A stretch of DNA of 64,000 bases from Nereocystis luetkeana (Eukaryota > Sar > Phaeophyceae > Laminariales > Laminariaceae): contig JARUPZ010000005.1 of assembly GCA_031213475.1 (NCBI GenBank), positions 3,263,732-3,327,731 on the forward strand, written 5' to 3'. Numbering within the stretch: position 1 is the stretch's first letter; each line of letters starts with the position of its first letter. Of the stretch, positions 1 through 9,452 are shown piece after piece. A program made the translations under genes and the position numbers. Under the pieces are notes generated by a model. The model was not told where the DNA came from. It did not search any database and saw only the letters and a program-made list of their open reading frames with translations.

Positions 1-74
1 CACTCGCCCGAATGGCCTAAACGCGGCACGAGTGATGAAGTGCAAATATTGTCCCTTCCCGTTGCACGAGTCCG

Positions 75-225
75 AGCCTGGTTGCTCTGGTCATACTTGG
101 GTATGTGCCCGGGTGCCCCGCAGAGTATATGCTCAACACATGAAGGGTTTGCTGAGTACCAGCAGGGTATACACTTACATATATAGGTATACACTCAAGT
201 ATGTACCCTGGTACTAAACCTGGCT
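75..225 (+). repeat. Short degenerate relative of the 29.8-kb minisatellite
   Basis: Shares GGTCATACTTGGGTATGTGC and GCAGAGTATATGC with the start of the array at 29770. Confidence 0.65.
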
Positions 226-565
226 GCTTCGGCCATACTCGAGTATCTTTTTTTTTGTTTTTTTCCTGTCCTGTGCTGTCCTGTCCTGTCCTGTGCTGTC
301 CTGTCGACAGGTGGATGTGGTAGTCCCTGTCCCCGAGACTAGCCGGATAGCCGCGATGCATTGCGCTGCGTCCTTGGGTCTGCCTTTCGAAGAGGGTCTC
401 ACCAAAAACAGGCGAGGGCAGGCAGGGGTGACAGGCAGTTATTAATAGGTTTATTCTCAACTCTAACATGCCCACCACTCCGCCATAAGAGATTGAGTGT
501 GGAAGTCGGTGCTTGGGAATTGGCGAGCGTGTGGTTCCAAGATAGGAGCAAGGCTTGAAATACAG

Positions 566-687
566 CTAATACGGGGGGGCCATAGTTAAAAGGACCAAAT
601 ATTGTTATTAATACCTAGTAGAAAGGGTTAAATATATAGGTCTTCATGTATACCACAGGTCCTATTAACTATGGTCCCCCGTAATAG
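566..687 (+). mobile_element. MITE copy 1 (TIR CTATTACGGGGGACCATAG family)
   Basis: 122 bp with near-perfect terminal inverted repeats. The interior keeps the AGGACCAAATATTGTTA and TACCACAGGTCCTATTAACT blocks. The family's ends are consistent with TA target duplication. Confidence 0.9.
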
Positions 688-879
688 TCTCCTTATCCAC
701 ATCCCCACCTTTAATGTTTGGGATTAAGCGTGGGAATGGTTATTCGGGAATGGGACGGTGTGTGTTTCCAGCACGATGATACTTTTTGATCCGTTTATAT
801 CCAAAAAAATCCAATCGCCGTAACCTGCAGACTAAACCTCAACTCGGGCCTGCCTTTCCAACAGGCTCTTATTTGTGTT

Positions 880-1228
880 GCTACGATAGCAGTTGCAATT
901 AGCTGCATACGTAGTACGATAGGGATTGCAATTAGTGCCGAGGCGTGCTACGATAGGGGTTGTATTTAGTGCCGAGGCGTGTACGATGGGGGGTTGCAAT
1001 TAGCTGCATACGTAGTACGATAGGGATTGCAATTAGTGCCGAGGCGTGCTACGATAGGGGTTGCAATTAGCTGCGTGCGCGCTACGATAGGGATTGCAAT
1101 TAGTGCCGAGGCGTGCTACGATGGGGGGTTGCATTTAGTGCTGGGGCGTGCTACGTTAGAGGTTGCAACTAGCTGCGTGCGTTCCACGATGAAGGGTTGC
1201 AATTAGTGGCGAGGGGTGTTACGATGCA
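880..1228 (+). repeat. Minisatellite, period 33-35 bp, about 10 units
   Basis: Two unit types alternate: TTGCAATTAGCTGCATACG and TTGCAATTAGTGCCGAGG, each followed by a TACGATAGGG-like end. Alternation implies a higher-order unit of about 68 bp. Confidence 0.85.
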
Positions 1229-1749
1229 ATCAGAGCTAGTCGGACCACACCCATTCTCGTTACGATGCGTTTATTGTTTCCAATTTTTTTCGTTGTGTGC
1301 CTTAGAGCTCGTTTCACGCACAGGATTATTCGGTGTGTAGCTATTATAGCTACACACGCAAGCTTGCAAAAAAGAAATCATCGACCTCACGGTTGTCGTT
1401 TAGCTTTTCATCCTATAGTTATTGTTATGCTTGCCTTCTGACAGTATAGCGTACATGCCGTTTCGATATAAACTGAGTATCATACAAGACATGGGGTTCG
1501 CCATCTTCGGGTCACACGTTTCGTTTTTTCTCCCAGAGTCAACGTTTTGGATTAGGTAGAAAGCTCTGTGAGGACTATTTCGCCCCTACAAAGCAAAACC
1601 TTTCCAACAGCTCTGACTCGTGCTACGGTGCAGCAGGATACACATTCATAACGCTAGACATTTTTTTTTGTCAAGTTCGGGGATAGGATCATGTTGCTTG
1701 CGCCCGTGCGTGCCGTACGGCTCCTTGCATCAGATTTCGGGCATTAACC

Positions 1750-1818
1750 ATCGCCTCATCCCCCAATGTCGCAGTGACCCACAATGGTTGATGCAACCGT
1801 CACTTCTTATCGTCATTT
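1750..1818 (+). repeat. Dispersed repeat with CACAATGGTTG core, copy 1
   Basis: CCCCAATGTCGCAGTGACC then CACAATGGTTGATGC and GTCACTTCTTATC. Related copies at 7885-7985 (plus) and 5390-5475 (minus). Confidence 0.6.
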
Positions 1819-1883
1819 AGTACTAATACTGTCCTACTTGGGTGTTGACCGGAATTCACTGGATATCACCCGGATGGCGAAGT

Positions 1884-2240
1884 TTTTCTTTTGTTTTTTT
1901 TTCCCCATCCCATTTATTTTTTTCGCTCTTCTTTTCTTTCTCTCTCCTTTCTATTAATAGTCGTGACTCAGATCCGGGATCGCATGCACAGCAGGCTTGG
2001 CTCTTCTCCCTCATCCCTCCTCCCTCCCCACTACGGCTCTTGCCTTGGAAGGCATTTTTATCGCGAGGAGACTTCGACCCTGGTTTCCCTCGTCGACTGT
2101 TACGGGGGACCATAGTAAATAGGACCAAATGTTGTCAGTGAAAATTGCGAAATGTGTGGGTTTTTGTGTGTACCGTAGGTCCTATTTAATATGGTCCCCC
2201 GTAATAGCTAGCGCCGAATTGTGCCAACTATTAACATTAA
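1884..2240 (-). mobile_element. Diverged SINE remnant split by a MITE
   Basis: Poly(T)-bearing tail half of the same SINE at 1884-2099 and a short continuation after the MITE from about 2208. The tRNA-like head is missing. Confidence 0.7.
2100..2207 (+). mobile_element. MITE copy 2, nested in a SINE
   Basis: TIRs TTACGGGGGACCATAG and CTATTAATATGG-like end CCCCCGTAATAG. The SINE sequence on the two sides (ctcgtcgact on the left, cgaattgtgcc on the right) is continuous in intact SINE copies, so the MITE inserted into it. Confidence 0.9.
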
Positions 2241-2641
2241 TACCAAGCATCGTAGCACCAGGCATTCATTAAAAAAAAAACACGCCTTGAGCCACAAACG
2301 CGCGCTGAACTCGGCAAACAGCCGCACGCGGCTCCAACCGTGATGCCTAGCCAACTAACGATTGGCTGGCTACTTGTAGTCAACCGTCGCGGGGAGGCGG
2401 GACAATACTTCGAAGTATAACGAATGGGGTGAAAAAACAGAAATGAAAAAGTCAGCAAACTCACAGCTCTTAAGTAGGCGGTGTTAGTTTGCAGGATTAA
2501 GTTCTAATTTTCAGACGTTAGCCCGTACGTACCAAGGCACCTGGTATGCTGTACCTGGTATTTGTTACACTGCTGATATTGAAGTTGCCGAACGCAGCAC
2601 TTAAATCTATACACCCCATCCCCCCGCCAGGGTCTCCGTCC

Positions 2642-2735
2642 CGGTATTGTATACAGGGATGCGAGGGTCTATTGGTTATACGACTACGGCCACGCACGAC
2701 AATGAGTACACCCCCCCCCTCCCCCACCCGGGTTT
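2642..2735 (+). repeat. Short poly-C repeat (GATATCGAGTACACC end) before the 2753 exon
   Basis: Last 60-70 bp of the 550-bp repeat (ATGCGAGGGTCTATTGG, CGACTACGGCCACGC, GAGTACACCCCC), providing the C-rich tract about 30 nt before the acceptor. Confidence 0.75.
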
Positions 2736-2752
2736 GATTCGATATGGAACAG

Positions 2753-5086
2753 ATACGTGGGGCGCACGTTCATCATGCCCGGGCAGGCCTTCCGGAGGCA
2801 GAACGTGAGGAAGAAGCTGTCGGCCGTGTCCTGCGTCCTAGAGGGGCGGTCGGTTCTCCTGGTGGACGACTCCATCGTCCGGGGTACCACGTCGAGGGAG
2901 ATAGTCCGCATCGTCAAGGAGGCCGGCGCCCGCAAGGTGTACTTCTGCTCGGCGTCTCCTCCGGTGAGAAACAGTTGCCACAGTGGGGATGGAAGGGGCC
3001 ATGCTTGGGACGCGCGCCGCCTTGCCCCCCCCCCCCCCACCCCCTTGTGGCAAAGGCAAAGGAGTATGGGTAGAGGGTAGAGGGCAGAGGGTAGAACTCG
3101 GATAGTGGGAGAATGTGGCATGCACAAGGAGGAACGGGGTGTGTTCGTAGAGAAGGTGAGGAAGAATGAGTCTCGTTGACGAACGCGACATGGAGGAGTC
3201 TGGTACTCTGAAATAGTAGCGAGAAAACGATCGCTGTCCTCGGAGGTAGATGGTGGCCACAGACGGCAAAGCAGGAAGGGGATGAGATAAATCGAAACCT
3301 TTTTTTTTCATGCAGTATCTGGTAAATACGTATTGATCGTGTAAATGTCGGAGGTACCTCTGTTCAGGAGTAGGAACGGTGCTCCGTCTCGAAAGGGATG
3401 CGCGGTCAAGGGTCAAATGATTTAGGCAAGCGACGAAGGAGTACGCCGCCCCTCCCCTCTTCTCCTCTGTTATACTGTGCTGCAACACCGATCTCTCTGA
3501 TGGCAATGGCTCTGCGTCTCCACGCTGCTGCGCTGTTTTCAGGTCCGACACCCGAACTGCTACGGCATCGACCTGCCGCGACAGACCGAGCTTCTCGCCC
3601 ACGGTCTCCAAGAGGAGGAGATTGCGGAGGCTATCGGCGCAGATGGAGTCATTTTCCAGGTCCGTATCGGTCGGTTTACGGTTCTCTCGAGGACATTCCG
3701 AGTAGAACAGTCTAGACATATTCGAAAGGCGTTCACTACCACTCTCTCGAGCCCTTCGACATGCAATGTCCACAGCAGCAGTACATACAGTTGAAAACGG
3801 CAACCCTCCACGCGCAAGGTCTCCCCTCTTTGTTCCTCTGCAATAAACACAGTGCTTCTTCCTACTCGAGGCAAGACCGAAGAAAAAAAAAAACAAAAAA
3901 AAAACAAAACAAAACAAAACCAAAAATTACCGTCCCCCCCACCCGCCCCCCTCTTTGTTTTCAAGGGTACGTTTACTCAAGTGGCCCAGGAATAAGAAAG
4001 ACCAAGAAGCGGTCCGAGAATGAGCATGACCAAAAAACTCTGTTTTTGATTGGTTTCACCATTTTATTTTGGAGGATGCGTTTGAACTGGTGCAAGAAAT
4101 AACGCAAACAAAAAAAAAACACCGCTTTTTTTTCATTTTTTTCGATTGTGTGTGCCTCCATCTTCTCTTCCTGCCTTTGGCCTTAGGGTTTATACCTCTG
4201 GCATCTTTGCCCGTCGAGCGTTTGGAACACATCGCAGGCTGTGCGAGTGAGCTATTACGGGGGACCATATTAAATAGGACCTACGGTAGATACAAAACCC
4301 TATATATTTCCCTTTTTTTTTTACTAACAACATTTGGTCCTATGAACTATGGTCCCCCGTAGTATAGAGCCCGGAGCGTTCCGAGAGATTCGAGACAAAC
4401 ACACAAAATAAACTCATTTTTTTTCAATCGTTTTTTTTTTGTTGTCAAATGATAAGAGTACTATTCCTCCCGCTGTGTTCGACCAACTGTTCATGCGTCT
4501 AAGCAGGTCCAAGAAATAGGCGAAACGAAAGACCGCTGTTCAGAATTTCGTCCTTTTTTTTTTCGATGATGCTTTCTCTCGCCTTCCAACTTGTTCCTCG
4601 GTACCTCTCGACTTCCAGTATTTACAAGGTCTCCGAGGCTGTGTGGGTGACCTACAGCCTACAGCCCAAGTGGTTTCGAGAATTGCGCAAAACAAAACCT
4701 CAGTTTTTCCAAGTGTGTGTTTTTCAATTTTCCGTTTCTTCCCCTGCCGACTATTTTCGATGATGCGTCTGTTGATACAAACTGCTCCAAGAACAACGCA
4801 AAAGAAACACGACAACTTTTAAGAAGTAATTTTTTTTTGAAGATGATGACTTCTTCGCCTCGCGCCTTGTGTCTCCTTGCACCCATGTATGGCCTTCCAG
4901 GATTTAGAAGACCTCGAAGACTGCGTGAGCGAGCTGCAGCCCGGAGTGTTCCCTGACGGTTTCGAGAACAGCTTGTTCACGGGGGAGTACCTCATGTCGA
5001 CCGATATGATAGAGGGTGACCCGGCCGACGCCGCGGGGGGCAGCGTCGGACGTGGGGGGGAGGGGAGGGTGGTCGACGTGATATGA
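2753..5086 (+). CDS. Amidophosphoribosyltransferase (glutamine PRPP amidotransferase), C-terminal exons
   Basis: Catalyses the committed step of de novo purine synthesis, transferring glutamine amide nitrogen to PRPP. Three exons are visible: 2753-2963, 3543-3659 and 4901-5086, the last ending in TGA. All junctions are GT-AG, and the second and third exons join in phase 0. The first exon carries the NRYVGRTFI block and the PRPP-binding loop [18 protein letters not shown]. The second has YGIDLP and the third a C-terminal [10 protein letters not shown] block, in the order known for the PurF family. Only about 170 residues are present against a usual 450-520, so the glutaminase domain and start lie upstream of the window or are lost. 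Intron 1 contains a LINE 3' end. Intron 2 contains a MITE and decayed copies of its own 3' junction. The codons for GLIR occur at 2731-2742 but out of frame with the exon, so the first acceptor (2752) is less certain than the others. Confidence 0.9.
3085..3440 (+). mobile_element. LINE 3' end fragment in PRPP amidotransferase intron 1
   Basis: Matches 34670-35010 block by block: ATGTGGCATGCACAAGGAGGA, the AACGATCGCTGTCCT segment, GGAGTAGGAACGGTG and the CGTCTCGAAAGGGATGCG end. Same 3' terminus in both. Confidence 0.75.
4070..4400 (+). other. Decayed duplicate of the intron 2/exon 3 junction of the PRPP amidotransferase gene
   Basis: Resembles 4760-4990: a T-rich tract, a splice-like region, then CGTCGAGCGTTTGGAACAC, GGCTGTGCGAGTGAGCT and, after the MITE, GAGCCCGGAGCGTTCC. 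The last three parallel the exon words CTCGAAGACTGCGTGAGC and CAGCCCGGAGTGTTCC. Confidence 0.6.
4252..4366 (+). mobile_element. MITE copy 3, in intron 2 of the PRPP amidotransferase gene
   Basis: Same TIRs and interior as the other copies. It interrupts a decayed duplicate of the exon 3 junction. Confidence 0.9.
4490..4710 (+). other. Second decayed duplicate of the exon 3 junction
   Basis: TTTCGATGATGCTTTCTCTC, CGACTTCCAGTATTTACAAG, GTCTCCGAGGCTGTGTGGG and TTTCGAGAATTG parallel the true junction and exon. The reading frame is lost. Confidence 0.6.
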
Positions 5087-5119
5087 CGTTTTCGAATGAA
5101 CTATGACAGCTACCAGGTA

Positions 5120-5305
5120 CACGATAGGGCATGCCTCACAGGGCATGCGCCTTGTAGCGCGATAGGGCATGCCTTACAGCGCACGCGCCTTGAAGCGCGA
5201 TACGGCGTGCTTTATATGGTCATGCGCCTTCAAGCGCGAAACGGCATGCCTTATAGGACATGCGCCTTATAGCGCGATACGGCATGCCTTATATGATAGC
5301 ACGAT
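5120..5305 (+). repeat. 38-bp tandem repeat, about 4.7 copies
   Basis: Units begin CGATAGGGCATGCC at about 5122, 5160, 5198, 5237 and 5275. Lies directly downstream of the PRPP amidotransferase stop codon. Confidence 0.9.
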
Positions 5306-5389
5306 GGGGGGTATATTTTATGGCATTTTTTGTCGCAAAATATTCACGGAGGGGCCTTAGCCCTCTCGGGGCTTGAGAGAGGGAAAAAT

Positions 5390-5475
5390 TGGCGGTAAAA
5401 AGTGGCGACTGCAGCAACCATTGTGGCCACTGCGTGACTGGGAGATTGTATAATCGTTGGTGCCCGAGTCACGAT
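5390..5475 (-). repeat. Dispersed repeat with CACAATGGTTG core, copy 2
   Basis: On the minus strand CAGTCACGCAGTGGCC, ACAATGGTTGCTGCAG, CCACTTTTTACCGCC. Confidence 0.6.
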
Positions 5476-6040
5476 GGTTGATGTAAAGGGTCGTGCGGGA
5501 CGGGCGCGACATGATCCTACCCGCACCGCTCGGCGCTGACGCTATACAAGTATACTCGTAGACGGTTGGTATCACTAAACTTTTCAACCATGGTTTTGGT
5601 CGTTATCCCGGGATGCCGAAAGGCTTATAATACCCCTTGTTCGTGCTTCACTGCTGTACGTGTACGTCACTTGGAGCCTCACTCTAAGTCATAAGGCCAC
5701 ACAACGAGAGTACAGTCCTTAAGGCTTACCAACGGGTGAAAACCGACGAACTCTCTAACCAATATCGTCGGAACACTTTTTTGTGTGCTTTCGGCTTGTT
5801 ATTGGTTTTGTACCTAGGCCATATTATGGTGATTGTCGGGTTGCATTTTCGTGCTTTCCGATCAAAGTCAGTTGCTGGGTGACTTTCTGAATAGCTTACT
5901 AAACGTTACTATCGATAATAGTATACAGCTCCTGAGGTGAAGAGGCCCAAGAAAAAAGTAATACGTGGTAATTGCTTTTTGCAGTCTAGTGGTATATTCG
6001 TACCGCTATTGTGCGTAGCACGGGGCAATCTTGTTTGTTA
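5476..6040. other. Intergenic, no feature recognised
   Basis: No coding, repeat or RNA signal could be made out. Confidence 0.4.
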
Positions 6041-6044
6041 GATT

Positions 6045-6228
6045 CGATTTGCTACATTCGGATCTACTACTTTGGCATGTATCACTCGAATGTTAGATTC
6101 GGATCTACTGTAGCATGTATTGCTCGAAGGCTAGATTCGGATGCACTACTGTAGCATGCTTTGCTCGAATGTTAGCTTCGGATCTCACATGCACCTTGCT
6201 CGGATATTAGGTTCGGATCTAAAAATCT
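6045..6228 (+). repeat. Degenerate tandem repeat, about 38-42 bp, 4 units
   Basis: ATTCGGATCTACT, GTAGCATGTATTGCTCGAA and TGTTAG blocks recur with drift. Confidence 0.75.
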
Positions 6229-6409
6229 AAAAATAGATTAGGCTCAATGATAGCTCGACTACGTATGGCTCTAGCCCGAGTACTACCCCCCCCACCCCCC
6301 CCCCACCCCCAAGAGGATGTGTCAAGATCTTCAGAGGATCGGGAGGGGGGAAGGAGAGAGGGAGGGAGACAGTTCTCTACGGTATTTTGGCGTAGCTTCG
6401 CGCGCTGTT

Positions 6410-6520
6410 CTGGACGTTTTTCAGGTTTATCAATGTTTTCGACGATGCCTTCTTCGCCTTCTACATTGTTTGTACCTATCGCCTTCCAGGATTCACAAGA
6501 CCTGAGTCCGGAGTGATTGG
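6410..6520 (+). other. Third decayed duplicate of the exon 3 junction, downstream of the gene
   Basis: GACGATGCCTTCTTCGCC, CGCCTTCCAGGATTCACAAG, ACCTGAGTCCGGAGTG match 4845-4955 closely but carry an internal deletion and an early stop. Confidence 0.6.
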
Positions 6521-6624
6521 AGCGCCCATTTGATTGATTGCATTGATTGCAGCATTGGAATAAAGTGAGACAGCCAGACAAACCGGCCGAAACTTCTGAG
6601 AATTTTATGAGGCGCGTGCTGCGG

Positions 6625-6735
6625 TAGGGGTACAACACCTGATTTTTTGTGAGGCTCCACTCCTCGCTTGACCTTAAGGAGCTCTCAATCTCAAGCCAAA
6701 ATCTGGCAACAAAAAAAACAAGATGACCCATCCCA
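6625..6735 (+). repeat. Dispersed repeat with GAGGCTCCACTC / GGAGCTCTC core, copy 1
   Basis: Shared with 7360-7485 and 38148-38250: a poly-T lead, GAGGCTCCACTCCTCGC, TTGACCTTAAGGAGCTCTC, then an A-rich AAAATGAC-like end. Confidence 0.65.
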
Positions 6736-6778
6736 GCATGTCCTACAAGTCGGTAACGCAACGAAAAATAACATTGTA

Positions 6779-7099
6779 CAGGCTTAGTAGGTGGCCCGCG
6801 TGCCTACTAAAATCCATTTCGTGGGTTCAAGTCTCACCGAGTGCATGCTCTCAAGGACTTTTTCTTGCATAAAAAATGATTGGCGGAAAGCGCCAAAGCG
6901 TGAGTTAGCTACACTCGATGGAAACCGACGAACAGTGGGAATGCTGAATCCTATGCGCGACAAAAAATGAAGGCACGTACCGGAGGGGAGAAGGGGCGAC
7001 ACCGGTGACCACGGCTTGTACAGAAGAAAACCGCTGAGGGTTAAACTTCCTACGAGTTACCCTGGAAAGTGAAAGTGATGATAAAAAAAAAAAAAAAAA
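6779..7099 (+). mobile_element. Second SINE type with a different tRNA-like head
   Basis: The A-box-like GGCTTAGTAGGTGG near 6781 and B-box GGTTCAAGTCTC near 6828 have tRNA spacing. A 17-nt poly(A) lies at 7083-7099. The body contains AAAATGAAGGCACGTACCGG, shared with the other SINE, while the head is unrelated. No acceptor stem can be formed, so it is not a tRNA gene. Confidence 0.65.
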
Positions 7100-7359
7100 C
7101 TTGAACGGCATTCCTACGATGCCAGGTATTATTAGCCACTCTAGCGGAAATAGAAGGAGCGTTTGGACATTGACATGATTAGCAAGCGGTCCTTGTATTC
7201 CGAGCGGTATTGGGTAGCGCCCGATCAGTCAGACATGTTTCGGCCGAAAAAAAGTGGTACGAACCTCAAGCGTAGGTCGGGTCTCCGCCAGAGAAGTGAT
7301 CCCGGTAAACTGGGGGGCCTCAGCACAGACGGATCTTATGCTGCACGGAAGATACGTAC

Positions 7360-7485
7360 GTATGGCACCTGCTTTTTCTGAAGCTCCACTCTTCGCGCTT
7401 GACCTTGCGGAGCTCTCCATCTCACACACCCAAAAAATGACGAAAAAAACCCATCAAGATGAACAATTCCGTGCATCACCAACCG
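7360..7485 (+). repeat. Dispersed repeat with GAAGCTCCACTC / GGAGCTCTC core, copy 2
   Basis: Same blocks as the copy at 6625, 620 bp downstream of the second SINE type's A-rich end region. Confidence 0.65.
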
Positions 7486-8805
7486 TAGGCATACAAGACA
7501 CCTCTTACTGTAAGATTACTGATGACTATGTAAAAAACATTACGTTGTGTAACAATGACAGCCGAAGGATACTGTTGGGTGCTGCACAGGACGTCCTCGG
7601 CTAACCCCGGGGTCCAACTCCTTTGAGAGCGACCGAAACAACCACAACGTTGATGACAGAGATGTCAAGAGCCAGCTTTTTCGCCCCTTGACAGACAGCA
7701 ACTTGACTGCCTTGACATGCCTTGACTGCCATCAAACTACTAGGTTTTAGTGTGGGACACTCGGCCCTGCACCCTTGACAGCGCACGTTTTGCCTTGGTT
7801 GGCACACCTCCCGACATACTTGTTTGACGATATCAACCGTCCTCCGAGCCGCCTGAGCGCCCAGCAGCACGACTCCTTTCAACCATTGTTCAAACTCGGA
7901 CACCAACCATTGTATCACTCCCCAATCACGCAGTGGCCACAATGGTTGCTGTGAGCAAAGTCACTTTTTCATCATCGTTTTTTCCCACTGAAGTCCCAGG
8001 AGATTTAATAGGTTAAGAGCCCCGATAGTCAGAAATCTACTGTAACTAAATGTCAGGAACTTTTTGGGCCAAAACGGGGCTACTGCTGTGATACCTCTAT
8101 TGTAGCACCGCCACCGCCTTCCAAAACATTATTTATCATTGCTCACTCTTGCTTGTAAATTCTCCTTCTCGGAGATTTCATCGTATATCCTCGAAATCGT
8201 TCGCGTTGGAACACATCGTTCATTCGTTCATTTTTCTTGCTATGATCTATCATACCACCTTCGTGCGAGCCTCCAGCCTGACTGATCAAGCAGGGCACAC
8301 TGGGGAAAAGCACGGCGCAACGCATACCGTTGGCTCTGCATTGCCATGTATTCTGGTGGTATGTAGTGACCTCTCGTGAGATCGACGACAAGTTTCACAG
8401 AGTCCTCGCCAACTTACACATGCTCGTAGCAAAAAAATACTTTGCGAACAGACCCTTGTCAGGGTGTCTTTGAAGACGCATGCTACGTACCTGTTACGGT
8501 ATGTGTGCTCCTAACGTTCCTGAGCTTCCTCATTCCACCCAAACATTGTCGGGTGGTGAGGTGCTATCAGCCGCCTAGTGGGGGGCGTGCAGCAGCACTA
8601 TACTTGAGTGTGACTCTATAGAGATCATTCATATTTCTGGTCCGAACTGATGACATCTGCATCATCATCATCAAGCCGGGATCGAGCATCTGGCCGACGC
8701 CCACAAAGACCGGCCTTCTGAGGTGCCATCTTAGGTAGGAAAGAGCACGCCGCGCGTGCTGGCGAGGCTCCCAAGATTCCAACTCGGCAATCGTACGGGC
8801 ATAGC
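7486..8805. other. Intergenic, no gene recognised
   Basis: Only the CACAATGGTTG repeat at 7885-7985 stands out. Short open frames here lack codon bias and splice context. Confidence 0.4.
7885..7985 (+). repeat. Dispersed repeat with CACAATGGTTG core, copy 3
   Basis: AATCACGCAGTGGCCACAAT then GGTTGCTGTGAG and GTCACTTTTTCATCATCG. Confidence 0.6.
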
Positions 8806-8806
8806 C

Positions 8807-8807
<1 letters not shown>

Positions 8808-8836
<29 letters not shown>
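8808..8836 (+). repeat. (TC)n microsatellite
   Basis: About 14 CT/TC dinucleotides. Confidence 0.9.
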
Positions 8837-8837
<1 letters not shown>

Positions 8838-8884
8838 GCGGGCGCGCTATCGCACCTTGGTCAGCTTCACCTCCTGCGCGGCAA

Positions 8885-9118
8885 CACCATTTTTGCGGCA
8901 AATAACAAGCGCGGTATTTTCACAAGCGAGGTAAACCCAGCAGTAACTTCACGAGCGGTTGTGGGAACGCAAAACGCGGTGTAATTTAAGAGCGCAGTAA
9001 CGCCAAAAGGGTAGTTTTACAAGCAAGCGCGGTAACGCCAAAACGGTAACTTCACAAGCGCGGTACCTCAAGTAAGAGTGCGATATTTTCATGAGCACGG
9101 TATGACAAGCGCGTAGGT
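8885..9118 (+). repeat. Decayed tandem repeat with GCGGTAA / TTCACAAGCG motif
   Basis: The words CGGTAAC, TTCACAAGCG and CGCCAAAA recur at irregular spacing, suggesting an old minisatellite. Confidence 0.6.
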
Positions 9119-9452
9119 GCAAAGAAATACGTGTGAGTGTGAGCGCGTGTTGACTTGATGAAAACCTCCTGAAACATTGTATCCGATTGACCAGTGAACG
9201 GGGACCCCCGAATAAGTGGTATCATAAGCCTTACTGTTGCAACTACACCTTCCGCGCAAAGGTTATTCAGAGGCGACTCAAAATTTAACTTCAACTAAAA
9301 AAAAATGAAACGTCAAGTTGAACCAAAAAAACTAAACGAAAACGTCAATATAAAAGTTCAACTACAAATTTTGAACTTCGTCTTCCTGTTCAAACTTGAC
9401 ATTAATCGCTAAATTCAACTACGTACTACTTCTTCAACAGAAAATTTCAACG

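Noticed and set aside
1856-2141. ORFs around 1.9-2.1 kb on both strands
   Set aside because: They lie in a SINE remnant interrupted by a MITE.
6779-6850. tRNA gene suggested by A- and B-box-like sequences
   Set aside because: No 7-bp acceptor stem or clean anticodon arm can be formed, and the sequence continues into a poly(A)-ended body, so it is a SINE head.
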